This document shows, one piece after another, positions 45,711-55,379 of a DNA stretch of 64,000 nt (the stretch's first letter is position 1; each line of letters starts with the position of its first letter). The DNA comes from Microbacterium excoecariae (GTDB lineage: Bacteria; Actinomycetota; Actinomycetes; Actinomycetales; Microbacteriaceae). The notes under the pieces were generated by a model that was given only the letters and a program-made list of their open reading frames with translations, made no database searches and had not been told where the DNA came from. A program made the position numbers and the translations under genes. The stretch spans positions 2,083,115 through 2,147,114 of the forward strand of contig NZ_JAANCO010000001.1 of assembly GCF_011326725.1 (NCBI RefSeq), in the 5' to 3' direction.

Positions 45711-45798
45711 CTTGTTGCGCCTCGCAGTACTCTTCCGCAGAACGTCACACTGGATCCTATCTCCCGGCCCGTGCGGAGCCTGGGAGCCGGTCGCGCGC

Positions 45799-47229
45799 TC
45801 ACTCGGCGGAGTCCGCGCCCGCGGGATGCAGCGCCTCGTCGATCATGGCGTGGATCGCGTCCGCGTCGGGCCACTCCTGGTCCACCCCGGCGTCGGGGTT
45901 CAGCTCGAGGGTCGTGACGGGTTGCGAGCGCGCGTCCACCGCGAGGTCGACGAAGGTCGAGACGAGGCCCTGCGGCACGTCGGTGCTCACGACGCTCGTG
46001 CCGGCGGCGGCTACCTCCTGGAACCGCGACAGCACGTTCTGCGGCGTCATCTGCGCGATGATCGCGGCCTGCAGCTCGCGCTGGCGCTCCATGCGATCCC
46101 AGTCGCTCGTCGTGTACCGCGAGCGGGCATACCAGAGCGCGGTCTCGCCGTCCATGTGCTGCTCGCCCTCCTCGATCCATCCCGTCGCCCACTCCTCGGC
46201 GCTCTGCCCCTCGTAGGCCGGCCCCGGCCCCTCGGGGAGTCGCTCGTCGACCGTGATGTCGACGCCGCCGAGCGAGTCGATGAGCGACGCGAACCCCTGC
46301 ATGTCGATCGCGACGTAATAGTGCACGTCGATGCCGAGGAGGCCCTCCGCGGCGTCCTTAGTCGCTTCGATCGCGGGCGTGGATCCCTCGTCCGCGGCGT
46401 CCGGGTACAGCCCCGCGCCGCCGTCCTCGCGGCACGAGACGACGGCGTTGGTCAGCTGGTTGATGCCGCTCGACCACCCGCAGGAGGGGTCGGAGTGCCC
46501 CTCGAAGTAGTTCGGGTAGAGCTCCGTCATGGGGCTCGACTCGCTGAACGGGAAGTGCTGCAGGTCGCGCGGGATCCCCGTGATCGTAACGGCGCCGGTC
46601 TCGGCGTTCACGGACACGACGGAGATGCTGTCGAACCGCATCGAGTCGCGCCCGTCGCCCGAGTCGGCGCCGAGAAGCAGCACGTTGTAGTAGCCGTCGC
46701 TGGGCGGGACGACGGGCGCCGCGTTCGTGAAGAGCGCGCCGAGGCCGCCCGCGGCCGCGAAGATCCGTGGTGCGGCGACGGCCCCGGTCGCCCCCTGCAG
46801 CACGGCGAGCACGATCGCCAGCGCGGCGATCCCCCAGCGCGCGGGCGTGCGGGTCCGCACGAGGCGCACGAGGCGCAGGGTGTCGAGCGAGAGGACGACC
46901 CACAGCACCGCGTACGCGGCGACGAGGATCCCCAGGATCCACAGCGTGACGGGGTGGAGGAGCAGCGACATGGTGGCCGAGCGCCACAGGAGGACGCCGA
47001 GCAGCGTCAGCGCGCCCAGCGCCCACATGACGAGCGTGGCGGCGAGGCCGACCTTGCCGAGCCGCCGCCCGCCCGCGACCGCCTGAGCGGATCCGGGAAT
47101 GACGAAGTTCAGCACGACGAGCCACCAGGCGCGCCGCGTCATGAGCCGCGCGTCGTCGACGTCGGGCGTGCGCATCGGCTGGGCGGAGAGGAGGCTCTCG
47201 CCGGGCCGGGCCTCGGCGACGCGCGTCAC
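45799..47229 (-). CDS. LCP (LytR-CpsA-Psr) family protein
   Basis: Phosphotransferase family that attaches lipid-linked wall polymers to peptidoglycan outside the cell. 476 residues: four hydrophobic segments in the first 165 residues, then an LCP domain at about 180-400 with [28 protein letters not shown] (Asp and Arg pyrophosphate-binding residues), [22 protein letters not shown], and the C-terminal motif [24 protein letters not shown]. Multiple N-terminal helices rather than one are common in actinobacterial members. The GTG overlaps the purE stop (GTGA). It is close to the second exporter and the galactofuranose genes, and may ligate either polymer (inference). Confidence 0.93.
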   Translation of the reverse strand: MTRVAEARPGESLLSAQPMRTPDVDDARLMTRRAWWLVVLNFVIPGSAQAVAGGRRLGKVGLAATLVMWALGALTLLGVLLWRSATMSLLLHPVTLWILGILVAAYAVLWVVLSLDTLRLVRLVRTRTPARWGIAALAIVLAVLQGATGAVAAPRIFAAAGGLGALFTNAAPVVPPSDGYYNVLLLGADSGDGRDSMRFDSISVVSVNAETGAVTITGIPRDLQHFPFSESSPMTELYPNYFEGHSDPSCGWSSGINQLTNAVVSCREDGGAGLYPDAADEGSTPAIEATKDAAEGLLGIDVHYYVAIDMQGFASLIDSLGGVDITVDERLPEGPGPAYEGQSAEEWATGWIEEGEQHMDGETALWYARSRYTTSDWDRMERQRELQAAIIAQMTPQNVLSRFQEVAAAGTSVVSTDVPQGLVSTFVDLAVDARSQPVTTLELNPDAGVDQEWPDADAIHAMIDEALHPAGADSAE

Positions 47230-47735
47230 GCCAGCGAGTCCTTGAGGCGGCGGTTCTTCTCCTCCACCTGGGCCTCGAGGTCGCGCGCGTACGCCTCGAT
47301 CCGGTCGGCGACCTCGGGATCCGCGGATCCGAGGATGCGCGCGGCGAGCAGCCCGGCGTTCTTCGCCCCGTTGATGGAGACCGTGGCCACGGGGATCCCG
47401 CCCGGCATCTGCACGATCGACAGGAGCGAGTCCAGGCCGTCGAGCGTCGCGAGCTGAACCGGAACGCCGATCACGGGCAGCGGCGTCATCGACGCGAGCA
47501 TGCCCGGGAGGTGCGCCGCACCGCCCGCCCCCGCGACGATGGCCCGGAGGCCGCGGGCGCGCGCGCCGCGGGCGTAGGACATGAGCTTGTCCGGGGTGCG
47601 GTGTGCCGAGACGACCTCTACCTCGTGCGCGACCCCCAGGTCGGTGAGCGCGGCGGACGCATCCTGCATGACGCGCCAGTCGGAGTCGGATCCCATGACG
47701 ACGCCGACGAGGGGCGTTTCAGACGAGTTCAGCAC
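47226..47735 (-). CDS. purE: N5-carboxyaminoimidazole ribonucleotide mutase
   Basis: Class I PurE of de novo purine synthesis: moves the carboxyl group of N5-CAIR to give CAIR. 169 residues; active-site motifs GSDSDW, SAHRTP (general-acid His) and [12 protein letters not shown] are intact. The start is placed at the GTG at 47735 because TACGCT lies six bases upstream and alignment with the family begins there; the upstream ATG at 47780 would add 15 non-conserved residues. Works with PurK, encoded just upstream on the same strand. Confidence 0.95.
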   Translation of the reverse strand: MLNSSETPLVGVVMGSDSDWRVMQDASAALTDLGVAHEVEVVSAHRTPDKLMSYARGARARGLRAIVAGAGGAAHLPGMLASMTPLPVIGVPVQLATLDGLDSLLSIVQMPGGIPVATVSINGAKNAGLLAARILGSADPEVADRIEAYARDLEAQVEEKNRRLKDSLA

Positions 47736-47741
47736 CGTAAC

Positions 47742-47747
47742 AGCGTA
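47742..47747 (-). promoter_or_regulatory. -10 element of purE, leaderless start
   Basis: TACGCT on the minus strand, six bases before the GTG at 47735. It suggests purE and the LCP gene can be transcribed separately from purK. Confidence 0.5.
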
Positions 47748-47783
47748 GGGGCCTTGCATGGGAAGGACACTCAGCGGCACGCG

Positions 47784-48905
47784 TCAGGCGAAGAAGGCGG
47801 CGGCGGCGCGCGCGATGTACGCGGCCTCCTCGATCGAGTCGGCCGTCGCGTTGACGTGCCCCACCTTGCGGCCCGGGCGCGATGCCTTGCCGTAGGTGTG
47901 CACCTTGGCCTCGGGCTGATCCGCCATAGCGTCCGCGAAGCGCTCGTCGATGTCCTGGCCGGCCGGCCCGCCCAGGATGTTGATCATGCAGACCGCGTCG
48001 GCGCGCGGGTCCGGCGAGCCCAGCGGGAGATCGAGGACCGCGCGCAGGTGCTGTTCGAACTGGCTCGTCACGGCGCCGTCCTGGGTCCAGTGGCCGCTGT
48101 TGTGCGGGCGCATGGCCAGCTCGTTCACGAGCAGGCGCTCGTCGGCCGTCTCGAACAACTCGACCGCGAGCATCCCGGTCACGTTCAGGCCCGCCGCGAT
48201 CTGGGTCCCGATCTCGGCCGCGACCTCGACGGCGCGCTCGCCGATCCCCGGCGCGGGCGCGAAGACCTCGGCGCACACCCCGTCCTTCTGCACGGTCTCG
48301 ACGACCGGGTACGGGCGCATCTCGCCGCTCGGGCGGCGCGCCACCTGCTGCGCGAGCTCGCGGCGGAAGTCGACCAGCTCCTCCACGAGGATCCGCTCGC
48401 CGGCGAACGCCGCGAACCAGTCGTCGGCCTCGGCGGCGTCGGCGACGACGCGCACGCCCTTGCCGTCGTATCCGCCGCGCGGCGTCTTCACGACGGCGCG
48501 ACCGCCGTGATCGTCGAGGAAGGCCTGGAGCTCGGCGCGCGAGGCGACGCCGGCCCAGTCGGGCTGCGGAACCCCCAGCTCGGCGAGGCGCCGGCGCATG
48601 ACGAGCTTGTCCTGCGCGAACTGCAGCGCGTGCGGCCCGGGATGCACGGCGACGCCCTCGTCCACGAGCGCGCGGAGCACCTCCTGCGGCACATGCTCGT
48701 GGTCGAAGGTGACGACGTCGACGTCGCGCGCGAACGCCCGCACGGTCTCGAGGTCGCGATAGTCGCCCACCGCGCTCTCGGCGAGCCGGGCCGACATCCC
48801 GGGCTGCTCGGCGAGCACCCTGATTTCCACGCCCATCTCGACCGCGGGAGCGATCATCATCCGGGCGAGCTGCCCCCCACCGATTACGCCGACACGCTTC
48901 GTCAT
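47784..48905 (-). CDS. purK: 5-(carboxyamino)imidazole ribonucleotide synthase
   Basis: ATP-grasp enzyme that carboxylates AIR to N5-CAIR, the step before PurE. 373 residues, normal length. N-terminal VGVIGGGQLARMMI; ATP-grasp stretches VKTPRGGYDGKGVRVV and ILVEELVDF; C-terminal NELAMRPHNSGHWT with metal-site residues. The ATG is preceded by AGGATAAGGG, a usable ribosome binding site, unlike many neighbours. Followed after 48 bases by purE on the same strand. Confidence 0.95.
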   Translation of the reverse strand: MTKRVGVIGGGQLARMMIAPAVEMGVEIRVLAEQPGMSARLAESAVGDYRDLETVRAFARDVDVVTFDHEHVPQEVLRALVDEGVAVHPGPHALQFAQDKLVMRRRLAELGVPQPDWAGVASRAELQAFLDDHGGRAVVKTPRGGYDGKGVRVVADAAEADDWFAAFAGERILVEELVDFRRELAQQVARRPSGEMRPYPVVETVQKDGVCAEVFAPAPGIGERAVEVAAEIGTQIAAGLNVTGMLAVELFETADERLLVNELAMRPHNSGHWTQDGAVTSQFEQHLRAVLDLPLGSPDPRADAVCMINILGGPAGQDIDERFADAMADQPEAKVHTYGKASRPGRKVGHVNATADSIEEAAYIARAAAAFFA

Positions 48906-48935
48906 GGCCCTTATCCTCTCAGACCGGCGGGCGCC

Positions 48936-49451
48936 TCACCCGCCGAGGGAGGGATCCGCCGCGTGCTCCTGCGCCTCGCGGTGCGCGAGAATCTGGCTGA
49001 TCTCGATCTGATCCGACAGCGTTTCGCTGATCAGGCGCGGATTGTGCACGCGCCGCAGCTCGATCTCCTGTCCGCCCGCGCTCAGCACGAGCGTGCCCGT
49101 GCCGCTGACGCGCTGCAGCGGGCCGCGCGTGAGGCCGATCACGTAGCCGCCGGCGTGCGCCAGCTCGAGCCGGCGGCGGAAGATCAGGCCGCGGGTCGCG
49201 ATGATCCGCCGCGTCGTGAGGATGTACTGCCTGGACGCCCACACCCACCACGGGATCACGACCGCGACGAGGACGACCCCCGCCGCCGCGCCGAGGAGCA
49301 TCCAGTCCTCGAACGGGGAGGGGAGGTTGCCGAGCAGGTAGCCCGTAACGCCCACGACCGCGATGAACACGAGCGCGGGCACGGCGAGGCGCGCCGCGGA
49401 TCCGCGGAACGTCGCGATGCGCAACTCCTGCTGCGGCGAGCCATCCCTCAT
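48936..49451 (-). CDS. PH domain-containing membrane protein (bPH2/DUF304)
   Basis: A 171-residue protein with two adjacent membrane helices (about residues 21-40 and 48-68), followed by a bacterial PH-like domain starting WWVWASRQYILTTRRIIATRGLIFRRR and ending LVLSAGGQEIELRRVHNPRLISETL. The sequence fits the DUF304 family, which is found at this position (between purK and birA) in many Microbacteriaceae. Function unknown. Confidence 0.85.
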   Translation of the reverse strand: MRDGSPQQELRIATFRGSAARLAVPALVFIAVVGVTGYLLGNLPSPFEDWMLLGAAAGVVLVAVVIPWWVWASRQYILTTRRIIATRGLIFRRRLELAHAGGYVIGLTRGPLQRVSGTGTLVLSAGGQEIELRRVHNPRLISETLSDQIEISQILAHREAQEHAADPSLGG

Positions 49452-49461
49452 GCGGTCATTC

Positions 49462-50268
49462 TCACGCGCGCGGCGGGCCGGCGGCGCACCGGCGCGCGGG
49501 CGAGGGAGCGACGCTCTCGGCGGATCCGGTCTGTGCCGGGCGGACGTGCACGACGTCGCCCGCGTCGATCGCGCGCGGGCCCGGCGCGAGGAGGACGAGG
49601 CGCCCGTCCTCGTCGATGTCGCTCGCGACCCCGGTCACGGTGTCGCCGCCCGGCAGGTGCGCCGTGACCTCGCGGCCCAGGGTGACGCAGGCGTCCCTCA
49701 CCACGTCCCGGACCGAGGCGCGCTCGAGGCGGGCCGACAGCTCGCCGAGGCGACCGAGGTAGTCCGCCAGCAGGCGATCCTCGTCGACGCGCACGCCCTC
49801 CATCGCGAACGAGGTCGCCGTGGGTACCGGTCGCTCGTCCTCCCGCATCCGGGTGTTCACGCCGCTCCCGACGACGATCGCCGGGCCCGCGACCTCCGCG
49901 AGGATGCCGCACAGCTTGCGCTCCCCCACCAGCACGTCGTTCGGCCACTTCACCCCGGCGGGAGCGGGAAGTTGCCGCGACGCGGCGTCGCGCATGGCGA
50001 CGCCGGCGACCAGGGGGATCCACCCGCGGCGCTCCGGCGGGATCCGCCGGGCGTCCAGCGCCACGGAGATCGCGAGGGACGATCCGGCGGGCGCCCGCCA
50101 GGCCCGGCCCAGGCGCCCCCGGCCGCCGCGCTGGTCGCGCGTGAGGTAGGCCCCGAGGTGCGGCCAGGCCTCCCCCGCGCGGATCCGCTCGGCGAGGTCC
50201 GCGTTCGTCGATCCCGTCGAGGGGACCTCCTCGATGCGGGGCGAGACGGCGCGCGCGAGATTCCACAT
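49462..50268 (-). CDS. birA: Biotin--[acetyl-CoA-carboxylase] ligase
   Basis: Activates biotin with ATP and transfers it to the biotin carboxyl carrier lysine, here most likely that of the carboxylase alpha subunit encoded at 57416. 268 residues: catalytic domain with STGSTNADL, DQRGGRGRLGRAW (biotinyl-AMP loop), KWPNDVLVGERKLCGIL, and a C-terminal SH3-like domain with VTGVASDIDEDGRLVLL. There is no N-terminal helix-turn-helix, so it is not a repressor. TAGGCT lies six bases before the ATG, indicating a leaderless message. Confidence 0.95.
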   Translation of the reverse strand: MWNLARAVSPRIEEVPSTGSTNADLAERIRAGEAWPHLGAYLTRDQRGGRGRLGRAWRAPAGSSLAISVALDARRIPPERRGWIPLVAGVAMRDAASRQLPAPAGVKWPNDVLVGERKLCGILAEVAGPAIVVGSGVNTRMREDERPVPTATSFAMEGVRVDEDRLLADYLGRLGELSARLERASVRDVVRDACVTLGREVTAHLPGGDTVTGVASDIDEDGRLVLLAPGPRAIDAGDVVHVRPAQTGSAESVAPSPARRCAAGPPRA

Positions 50269-50274
50269 GCCTCG

Positions 50275-50280
50275 AGCCTA
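50275..50280 (-). promoter_or_regulatory. -10 element of birA, leaderless start
   Basis: TAGGCT on the minus strand, six bases before the ATG at 50268. Confidence 0.5.
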
Positions 50281-50338
50281 CGGGCGCGCCCGCGCCGGAC
50301 GACGCTGACGCGGTGCGAGCGAGGCGGGGCGGATCCGC

Positions 50339-50539
50339 TCAGCCCGCGAAGCGCCCCCACTCGCGGCGGCGATACCGCCGCATGCGCCCGGAGCGCGCCC
50401 AGCGGTCGGCCGGCTCGGGCACGGTCGCCGTCTCGACCTCGTGCACGAAGCTCTCCGAGACGACGGCGACGACCGCCGCGAGCTCCTCGTCGGTGGGGTT
50501 CCCCGCGACGACGCGGATGAGCGGGCTGTCCTCGCTCAC
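50339..50539 (-). CDS. accE: Acyl-CoA carboxylase subunit epsilon
   Basis: A 66-residue small subunit typical of actinobacterial acyl-CoA carboxylases, which binds and activates the beta/alpha complex. N-terminal [21 protein letters not shown] and a C-terminal W-rich basic stretch ([19 protein letters not shown]) are the family signature. Its GTG overlaps the beta-subunit stop by four bases (GTGA), so the two are translationally coupled. It is short and easily missed. Confidence 0.9.
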   Translation of the reverse strand: MSEDSPLIRVVAGNPTDEELAAVVAVVSESFVHEVETATVPEPADRWARSGRMRRYRRREWGRFAG

Positions 50540-52122
50540 AGCGGGATGTTCCCGTGCTTCTTCGGCGGCAACTCGGCGCGCTTGTGGCGGAGCGACCGGA
50601 GGGCCTTCGCGATCATCACGCGGGTCTGCGCCGGCTCGATCACGCCGTCCAGCTCGCCGCGCTCGGCCGCGAGGAACGGCGACGCCACGCTGTAGGTGTA
50701 CTCGTCGGCCAGCTTGGCGCGCACCGCCTGCACGTCCTCACCGGCCTCCTCGGCGCGCTTGATCTCGCCGCGGTAGAGGATGTTCACGGCGCCCTGCCCG
50801 CCCATCACGGCGATCTCCGCCGTCGGCCAGGCGAGGTTCACGTCGGCGCCGAGCTGCTTGGATCCCATCACGATGTACGCGCCGCCGTAGGCCTTGCGCA
50901 GGATGACGGTCACGAGCGGGACGGTGGCCTCGGCGTACGCGTAGAGGAGCTTCGCGCCGCGCCGGATGACGCCGGTCCACTCCTGGTCCGTGCCCGGGAG
51001 ATAGCCGGGCACGTCGACGAGCGTCACGATCGGGATCGAGAACGCGTCGCAGAACCGCATGAAGCGCGCGGCCTTCTCGCCGGCGTCGATGTTCAGCGTG
51101 CCCGCCATCTGCTGCGGCTGGTTCGCGATGATGCCGACCGAGCGCCCCTCGATGCGGCCGAACCCGATGACGATGTTCGGCGCGAACAGGGGCTGCACCT
51201 CGAGGAACTCCGCGCCGTCCACGATGCGCTCGATGACGCCGTGGATGTCGTACGGCTGGTTCGGCGAGTCCGGGATCACGCCGTTGAGCTCGCGGTCCAG
51301 GTCGGTCGTCTCGAACTCGAACTCCGAGGTGTAGTCCGGCGCGTCGGACATGTTGTTGTCGGGCAGGTAGCCGATGAGCGAGCGCGCGTAGTCGAGCGCG
51401 TCGCCCTCGTCGTCGGCGAGATAGTGCGCGACGCCCGAGCGCGAGTTGTGCGTGTGCGCGCCGCCGAGCTCCTCCATGCCCACGTCCTCGCCCGTCACCG
51501 TCTTGATGACGTCGGGGCCCGTGACGAACATCTGGCTCGTCTTGTCGACCATGATGACGAAGTCCGTCAGGGCCGGCGAGTACACGGCGCCTCCGGCCGC
51601 GGGACCCATGACGATCGAGATCTGCGGGATGACGCCGGACGCCTGCGTGTTGAGGCGGAAGATCTCCGCGTACTTCCCGAGGGCGAGCACGCCCTCCTGG
51701 ATCCGCGCCCCGCCCGAGTCGAGGATGCCGACGATCGGCATGCCGCCCTGGAGGGCGTACTTCATGACCTTCACGATCTTGTCGCCCGCGACCTCGCCGA
51801 GGGACCCCCCGAAGGTCGAGAAGTCCTGCGAGAAGATCGCGACGGGCCGCCCGTGGATCGCGCCGATGCCCGTGACGACCGAGTCGCCGTAGGGCCGCGA
51901 CCGGTCCATCCCGAAGGAGGTCGTGCGGTGGCGGACGTACTCGTCGAGCTCGACGAAGCTGCCCGGATCCACGAGCTGCTCGACGCGCTCGCGGGCGGTC
52001 TGCTTCCCCTTGGCGTGCTGCTTCTCGACGGCCTTCTGCTCGGGCGCGACGACGGCCTCGTGGTAGCGGGCGCGCAGGTCGGCGATCTTGCCAGCGGTTG
52101 TCGACATGTCGGGTTCGGTCAC
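50536..52122 (-). CDS. Acyl-CoA carboxylase subunit beta (carboxyltransferase)
   Basis: Transfers the carboxyl group from biotin to acetyl- or propionyl-CoA, giving malonyl- or methylmalonyl-CoA. 528 residues, as for actinobacterial AccD5/PccB. Two crotonase-like halves: N-terminal [25 protein letters not shown] and [10 protein letters not shown]-terminal [49 protein letters not shown] with oxyanion-hole glycines. The start is placed at the GTG at 52122 because TAGGGT lies seven bases upstream and family homology begins a few residues later; the longer in-frame region to 52356 is intergenic. Substrate preference cannot be decided by eye. Confidence 0.93.
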   Translation of the reverse strand: MTEPDMSTTAGKIADLRARYHEAVVAPEQKAVEKQHAKGKQTARERVEQLVDPGSFVELDEYVRHRTTSFGMDRSRPYGDSVVTGIGAIHGRPVAIFSQDFSTFGGSLGEVAGDKIVKVMKYALQGGMPIVGILDSGGARIQEGVLALGKYAEIFRLNTQASGVIPQISIVMGPAAGGAVYSPALTDFVIMVDKTSQMFVTGPDVIKTVTGEDVGMEELGGAHTHNSRSGVAHYLADDEGDALDYARSLIGYLPDNNMSDAPDYTSEFEFETTDLDRELNGVIPDSPNQPYDIHGVIERIVDGAEFLEVQPLFAPNIVIGFGRIEGRSVGIIANQPQQMAGTLNIDAGEKAARFMRFCDAFSIPIVTLVDVPGYLPGTDQEWTGVIRRGAKLLYAYAEATVPLVTVILRKAYGGAYIVMGSKQLGADVNLAWPTAEIAVMGGQGAVNILYRGEIKRAEEAGEDVQAVRAKLADEYTYSVASPFLAAERGELDGVIEPAQTRVMIAKALRSLRHKRAELPPKKHGNIPL

Positions 52123-52129
52123 GCGTTCC

Positions 52130-52135
52130 ACCCTA
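52130..52135 (-). promoter_or_regulatory. -10 element of acyl-CoA carboxylase beta gene
   Basis: TAGGGT on the minus strand, seven bases before the GTG at 52122, consistent with a leaderless message covering accD and accE. Confidence 0.5.
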
Positions 52136-52391
52136 TCCGCGCGCCCCGCCCCACCCTTGGCGGACATACACAACGCACGCGCCGTCCCTGTGTCGCGATG
52201 CCCCATGCTCCTGCGCGCCCGGCGCGCGGCGGCGGTCGCATTTGTCCCCCAAACGGCCGACTGTGCTCGCCGGAAAAGGGCCGTATCGTTCAGGGAGAAC
52301 GCACAGCGTTCGCCGACGTTTCCGCTCCAGGGTAGGCGGATCCGGTTCGGTTTCACTCGCGGGCGGTTTTCGGGTAATCGTCTCGCACCGC

Positions 52392-52420
52392 GGCCCGGGG
52401 CGGCATCGCCGCCCCGGGCC
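52392..52420 (-). terminator. Strong hairpin ending the two-component operon
   Basis: A perfect 13-bp stem (GGCCCGGGGCGGC / GCCGCCCCGGGCC) with a 3-base loop begins eight bases after the stop of the gene ending at 52429. No T-run, as usual in this window. Confidence 0.75.
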
Positions 52421-52428
52421 CTCCCGCG

Positions 52429-53427
52429 TTATCGGGGCCGGGCGATCTCGTGCCACGCCGTCACGTCGTCCTCGCCGTCGGACCCGCGGCCCACGACCGT
52501 CACGACGACGTCGCTCGAGCGCGACGTGCGAACGATCAGGCGCGCGGCCTCGACCCCGGCGAGCACGGCCTCAAGCTCGCCACGCACCGCCTGGATCTCG
52601 GCGGCATCCAGCGCCTCGAGGCCGCCGTCGTCGTAGAGCGAGACCACGACGCCGGAGCGGCGCAGCCGCGCGAGCTGGGACCGCACGCGCGTGTCGAGGA
52701 GGCCGCGCCCGCGCAGCTCGTCCCGCAGCGTGGCCTCCACGAAGAGGGCGTCCGCCTTCTCGTCCGCCCCGAGGAGCCCGCGCTGATCGATCACGCGCGC
52801 GAGCACCGGACCGGCGAGCCCGATCGCGACCTGCACGCGCTCGCGCCGCTCGCGGCTGCGCCCGTCCTGCACGGCCTCCCACGCGGAGGATTGCTGCTGG
52901 ATGAGGGCGAGGCGCGCCGTGTCGCGGTAGGCGCGGTCGGTGAACACGACGAGCAGCTGCGCGATGCCGACCCACAGGAGCGATCCCATGCCACCGGCCG
53001 TCAGGACCCCGGGGAGGTCGGACATCACCGTCGTCGCGGCGCACACATGGGCGATCATCCCCGCCCATGCCAGCGCCGCCCGGCGCCGTGCACACACGAT
53101 CGTCATGAGGACGCCGCCGGCCCCGAGGAACCAGGTCACCTGCGGCGCGTCGCTCGGCGGGATGCCGCGCGTGGCGACGAGCGGCAGCAGCGCGGCGACC
53201 GCGCACGTGATGAGCGCCGCCCACAGCGCCATGGTGCCGGGTCCGTGCGGCGTCCGGCGGGCGGACCCGGGCGCGAGGAGCGCGACGAGCGCCGCGGCGA
53301 CGAACATCGCCACGGCGACGAACGCGCCCCCGGCGTTGCCGTGGGTCAGCGCGCCGACGATGCCGCGCACGGAGAAGTACGCGACGAGCGCGCCCCCGAG
53401 GAGCGACAGGGCGAGGCGGACCTTCAC
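52429..53427 (-). CDS. Hypothetical membrane protein, third gene of two-component operon
   Basis: A 332-residue protein I cannot assign. The N-terminal half has about five hydrophobic segments (LALSLLGGALVAYFSV; AGGAFVAVAMFVAAALVALL; TMALWAALITCAVAALLPLVA; ALAWAGMIAHVCAATTVM; GSLLWVGIAQLLVVF). The C-terminal half (from about 170) is soluble and charged, with an RERRERVQVAIGLAGPVLARVI segment and a possible alpha/beta domain. The ATG overlaps the histidine kinase stop by four bases, and a terminator follows. A role as accessory sensor or target of the kinase is possible from position only. Confidence 0.7.
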   Translation of the reverse strand: MKVRLALSLLGGALVAYFSVRGIVGALTHGNAGGAFVAVAMFVAAALVALLAPGSARRTPHGPGTMALWAALITCAVAALLPLVATRGIPPSDAPQVTWFLGAGGVLMTIVCARRRAALAWAGMIAHVCAATTVMSDLPGVLTAGGMGSLLWVGIAQLLVVFTDRAYRDTARLALIQQQSSAWEAVQDGRSRERRERVQVAIGLAGPVLARVIDQRGLLGADEKADALFVEATLRDELRGRGLLDTRVRSQLARLRRSGVVVSLYDDGGLEALDAAEIQAVRGELEAVLAGVEAARLIVRTSRSSDVVVTVVGRGSDGEDDVTAWHEIARPR

Positions 53428-54695
53428 GTCGCAGCCTCCGAATCGTAGGAGATCACGACGCGGGTGCCGTCGGGGCCCGGCAGCACCTCGACATCGCCGC
53501 CGGCCGCGGCCACGCGCGCGAAGATCGATCCCCGGATGCCCAGACGGTCGGCCGGAATCGCCTCAAGGTCGAAGCCGGGCCCCTCGTCCGAGACGACGAC
53601 GCGCACGCAGGTCGCCGTCGCCTCCACGGCGACGCGGAGCCCGCGGGCGTCAGCGTGCTCGACCGCGTTGGCAACCGCCTGCGTCGCCGCGAGGACGAGC
53701 GCCCGGGCCGCGCGCGCGGGGATCCGGGGAGCGGGTCCCTCCGGCGGGGCGACCGTCAGCGCGACCCCCAGCTGCGCCGCCGCGCGCTCGAGTTCGGCCG
53801 CGATGGCGCGAGCGTCGACGTCCTCGTTCGTTCCCACGGGTTCGTCCGACTCGGCATCGGCCAGGCGGTTGAGCGCCTCGCGCGCCATCGCGACGGCGAG
53901 CTCCCGTTCGCGCGGCGACTCGGCGCGCGCGGCTGCGAGAAGAGCCGCGAGCACGCTGTCGTGCATGAGCCCCGCGATCTCGACGAGCTCGCGCTCGGAG
54001 GCCTCGGTCGCCGTCGCGCGGCCGTAGGTCTCCACGGCGGCCCGGCGGGCCTCGTCGACGCCCGCCCCCACGCCGCGCAGCATCGTGGCCACGACGACAA
54101 AGGTGAGGCTGAGGAGCAGCGCGATCGAGACGTCGTAGAACAGCTGGGCCCAGACGTCCGCGCCGCCCCCCGTCGTCGCGATGCGCGCGGCCGCGAAGAC
54201 CAGGGCGGGAACGGTCGCCACCACGAGCTGCGCGGGGAGACCCCACGCGACGATGGCGGCGCCCGTGGCCGTTGCGAGCAGGAAATAGGGCCACGGCTCC
54301 TCGATGAGCGAGGGCGGCGCGACGGGGGTGAACACCGCCCAGGCCACGATCGACAGCGGCATGGCCACGGCGTACACCGCGGCAAGCGTCCGCGCGCCGC
54401 GCCCCGCCACACACGCGACGGCCATGGCGACGAGGAGGAGAAGGACGCCGCCGACGAGCGGGAGCGTGTGTGCGCGCGCGAGGGGGTCCTGCCACGCGAC
54501 GGCGGCCGCCTGCGCCCCCATCACGAGGGATCCGACGGCCACCGTGATCTCGATGGCGCGGTCCAGGAGCGCGCCGGTGAACCCGCGCCGGCGGCCCGGC
54601 GCCTGGTCCGGCGCCATCTGCTGCCAGGCGCGCTCAATCGCCGCGGCTCCCGCCGCCTCGGCGTGGCGCGCGAGGGCCGCGCCGTCAGGGGCCAC
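53424..54695 (-). CDS. Sensor histidine kinase (NarL/LuxR-type partner)
   Basis: A 423-residue membrane kinase. Six or so hydrophobic segments (about residues 45-205) and no large extracellular loop, suggesting it senses a membrane signal. The phosphoacceptor is His245 in AGLMHDSVL, of the HisKA_3 type, and the ATPase domain has AVANAVEHADARG (N box), DEGPGF (G1) and LGIRGSI (G2). The GTG at 54695 is preferred (GGAGG ten bases upstream, 11-base overlap with the response regulator gene) over the ATG at 54740, which would overlap by 56 bases. Stimulus unknown. Confidence 0.85.
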   Translation of the reverse strand: MAPDGAALARHAEAAGAAAIERAWQQMAPDQAPGRRRGFTGALLDRAIEITVAVGSLVMGAQAAAVAWQDPLARAHTLPLVGGVLLLLVAMAVACVAGRGARTLAAVYAVAMPLSIVAWAVFTPVAPPSLIEEPWPYFLLATATGAAIVAWGLPAQLVVATVPALVFAAARIATTGGGADVWAQLFYDVSIALLLSLTFVVVATMLRGVGAGVDEARRAAVETYGRATATEASERELVEIAGLMHDSVLAALLAAARAESPRERELAVAMAREALNRLADAESDEPVGTNEDVDARAIAAELERAAAQLGVALTVAPPEGPAPRIPARAARALVLAATQAVANAVEHADARGLRVAVEATATCVRVVVSDEGPGFDLEAIPADRLGIRGSIFARVAAAGGDVEVLPGPDGTRVVISYDSEAAT

Positions 54696-55347
54696 GGGTG
54701 TCCGCCTCCGCGCGCGCCGCGGGCACGATGCCGTCCTCAAGCGCGCGGCGGAGCAGGTCGACCTTGGTGGGCGCGGGGCGCCCCACCTCGACGTACTTCG
54801 CCCGGACGCGGGAGATGTTCTCCTTCGCGGTGGAGTAGGCGATGTTCAGGCGCCCGGCGACCGCCTTGAGCGGCAGGCCGGCCGCGTACATCCGGAGCAC
54901 CTCGCGCTCGCGGTGCGACAGCTGCGCGTCGGCGAACGCCCGATCGCTCTCGACCGCGCTCGCCCACTCGACGTTGTCGAGCGGTTCGCCGGCCGCGACG
55001 GTCCGGACGGCCCCGAGCACGTCCTCGAGGGGCGCCGCCTTGCTCACGACGCCCGCGGCGCCCGCCGCGAGCGCCTCGCGCACGACCGTCGGCCGGTCGG
55101 CGACCGAGTGGATGATCACGCGCGTCGCCGACGCGAGCCGCGACACGTTCTCGGTCACGGTGGTCCCGTCGCCGAGCGTCAGATCGAGCAGGACCACGTC
55201 CGCACCCGCGCCCCGCGCCGCCGCGAACGACTCGTAGGAACCGACCGTCGGGCCGCTGAAGACGACCACCTGGCCGTCACGGGCGAGCGCCGCGGCCAGG
55301 CCGAGCCGCACCGACTCGTGATCGTCGATCAGCGCAACCGTGGTCAT
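54685..55347 (-). CDS. LuxR/NarL-type response regulator
   Basis: A 220-residue regulator: receiver domain with ALIDDHESVRLGL (acidic pocket) and phosphoacceptor Asp55 in VVLLDLTLGDG, the conserved Ser and Lys (VIIHSV, VSKAAP), then a LuxR-type helix-turn-helix from about residue 150 (LSHREREVLRMYAAGLPLKAVAGRLNIAYSTAKENISRVRAKY). First gene of the operon response regulator-kinase-membrane protein. TACGCT lies seven bases before the ATG, so a leaderless message is predicted. Confidence 0.92.
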   Translation of the reverse strand: MTTVALIDDHESVRLGLAAALARDGQVVVFSGPTVGSYESFAAARGAGADVVLLDLTLGDGTTVTENVSRLASATRVIIHSVADRPTVVREALAAGAAGVVSKAAPLEDVLGAVRTVAAGEPLDNVEWASAVESDRAFADAQLSHREREVLRMYAAGLPLKAVAGRLNIAYSTAKENISRVRAKYVEVGRPAPTKVDLLRRALEDGIVPAARAEADTRGP

Positions 55348-55354
55348 GTGACCG

Positions 55355-55360
55355 AGCGTA
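55355..55360 (-). promoter_or_regulatory. -10 element of response regulator gene
   Basis: TACGCT on the minus strand, seven bases before the ATG at 55347. With the hairpin at 52392-52420 it marks the two ends of a three-gene operon. Confidence 0.55.
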
Positions 55361-55379
55361 CCGGGACGCCCGGCCGCGC

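Larger units (their letters stand above)
52123..52428. other. 306-base intergenic region, no gene seen
   Basis: Lies between the carboxylase beta start and the end of the two-component operon, both on the minus strand. It holds the beta-gene promoter at the left and the terminator hairpin at the right. The middle (about 52230-52380) is less GC-rich than its surroundings. I see no conserved open frame, tRNA or riboswitch fold. Possible uses are a longer upstream regulatory region or a small RNA. Confidence 0.6.

Noticed and set aside
53424..54740. Histidine kinase start at the ATG at 54740
   Set aside because: It would give a 56-base overlap with the response regulator gene and add 15 basic non-conserved residues; the GTG at 54695 has a ribosome binding site.
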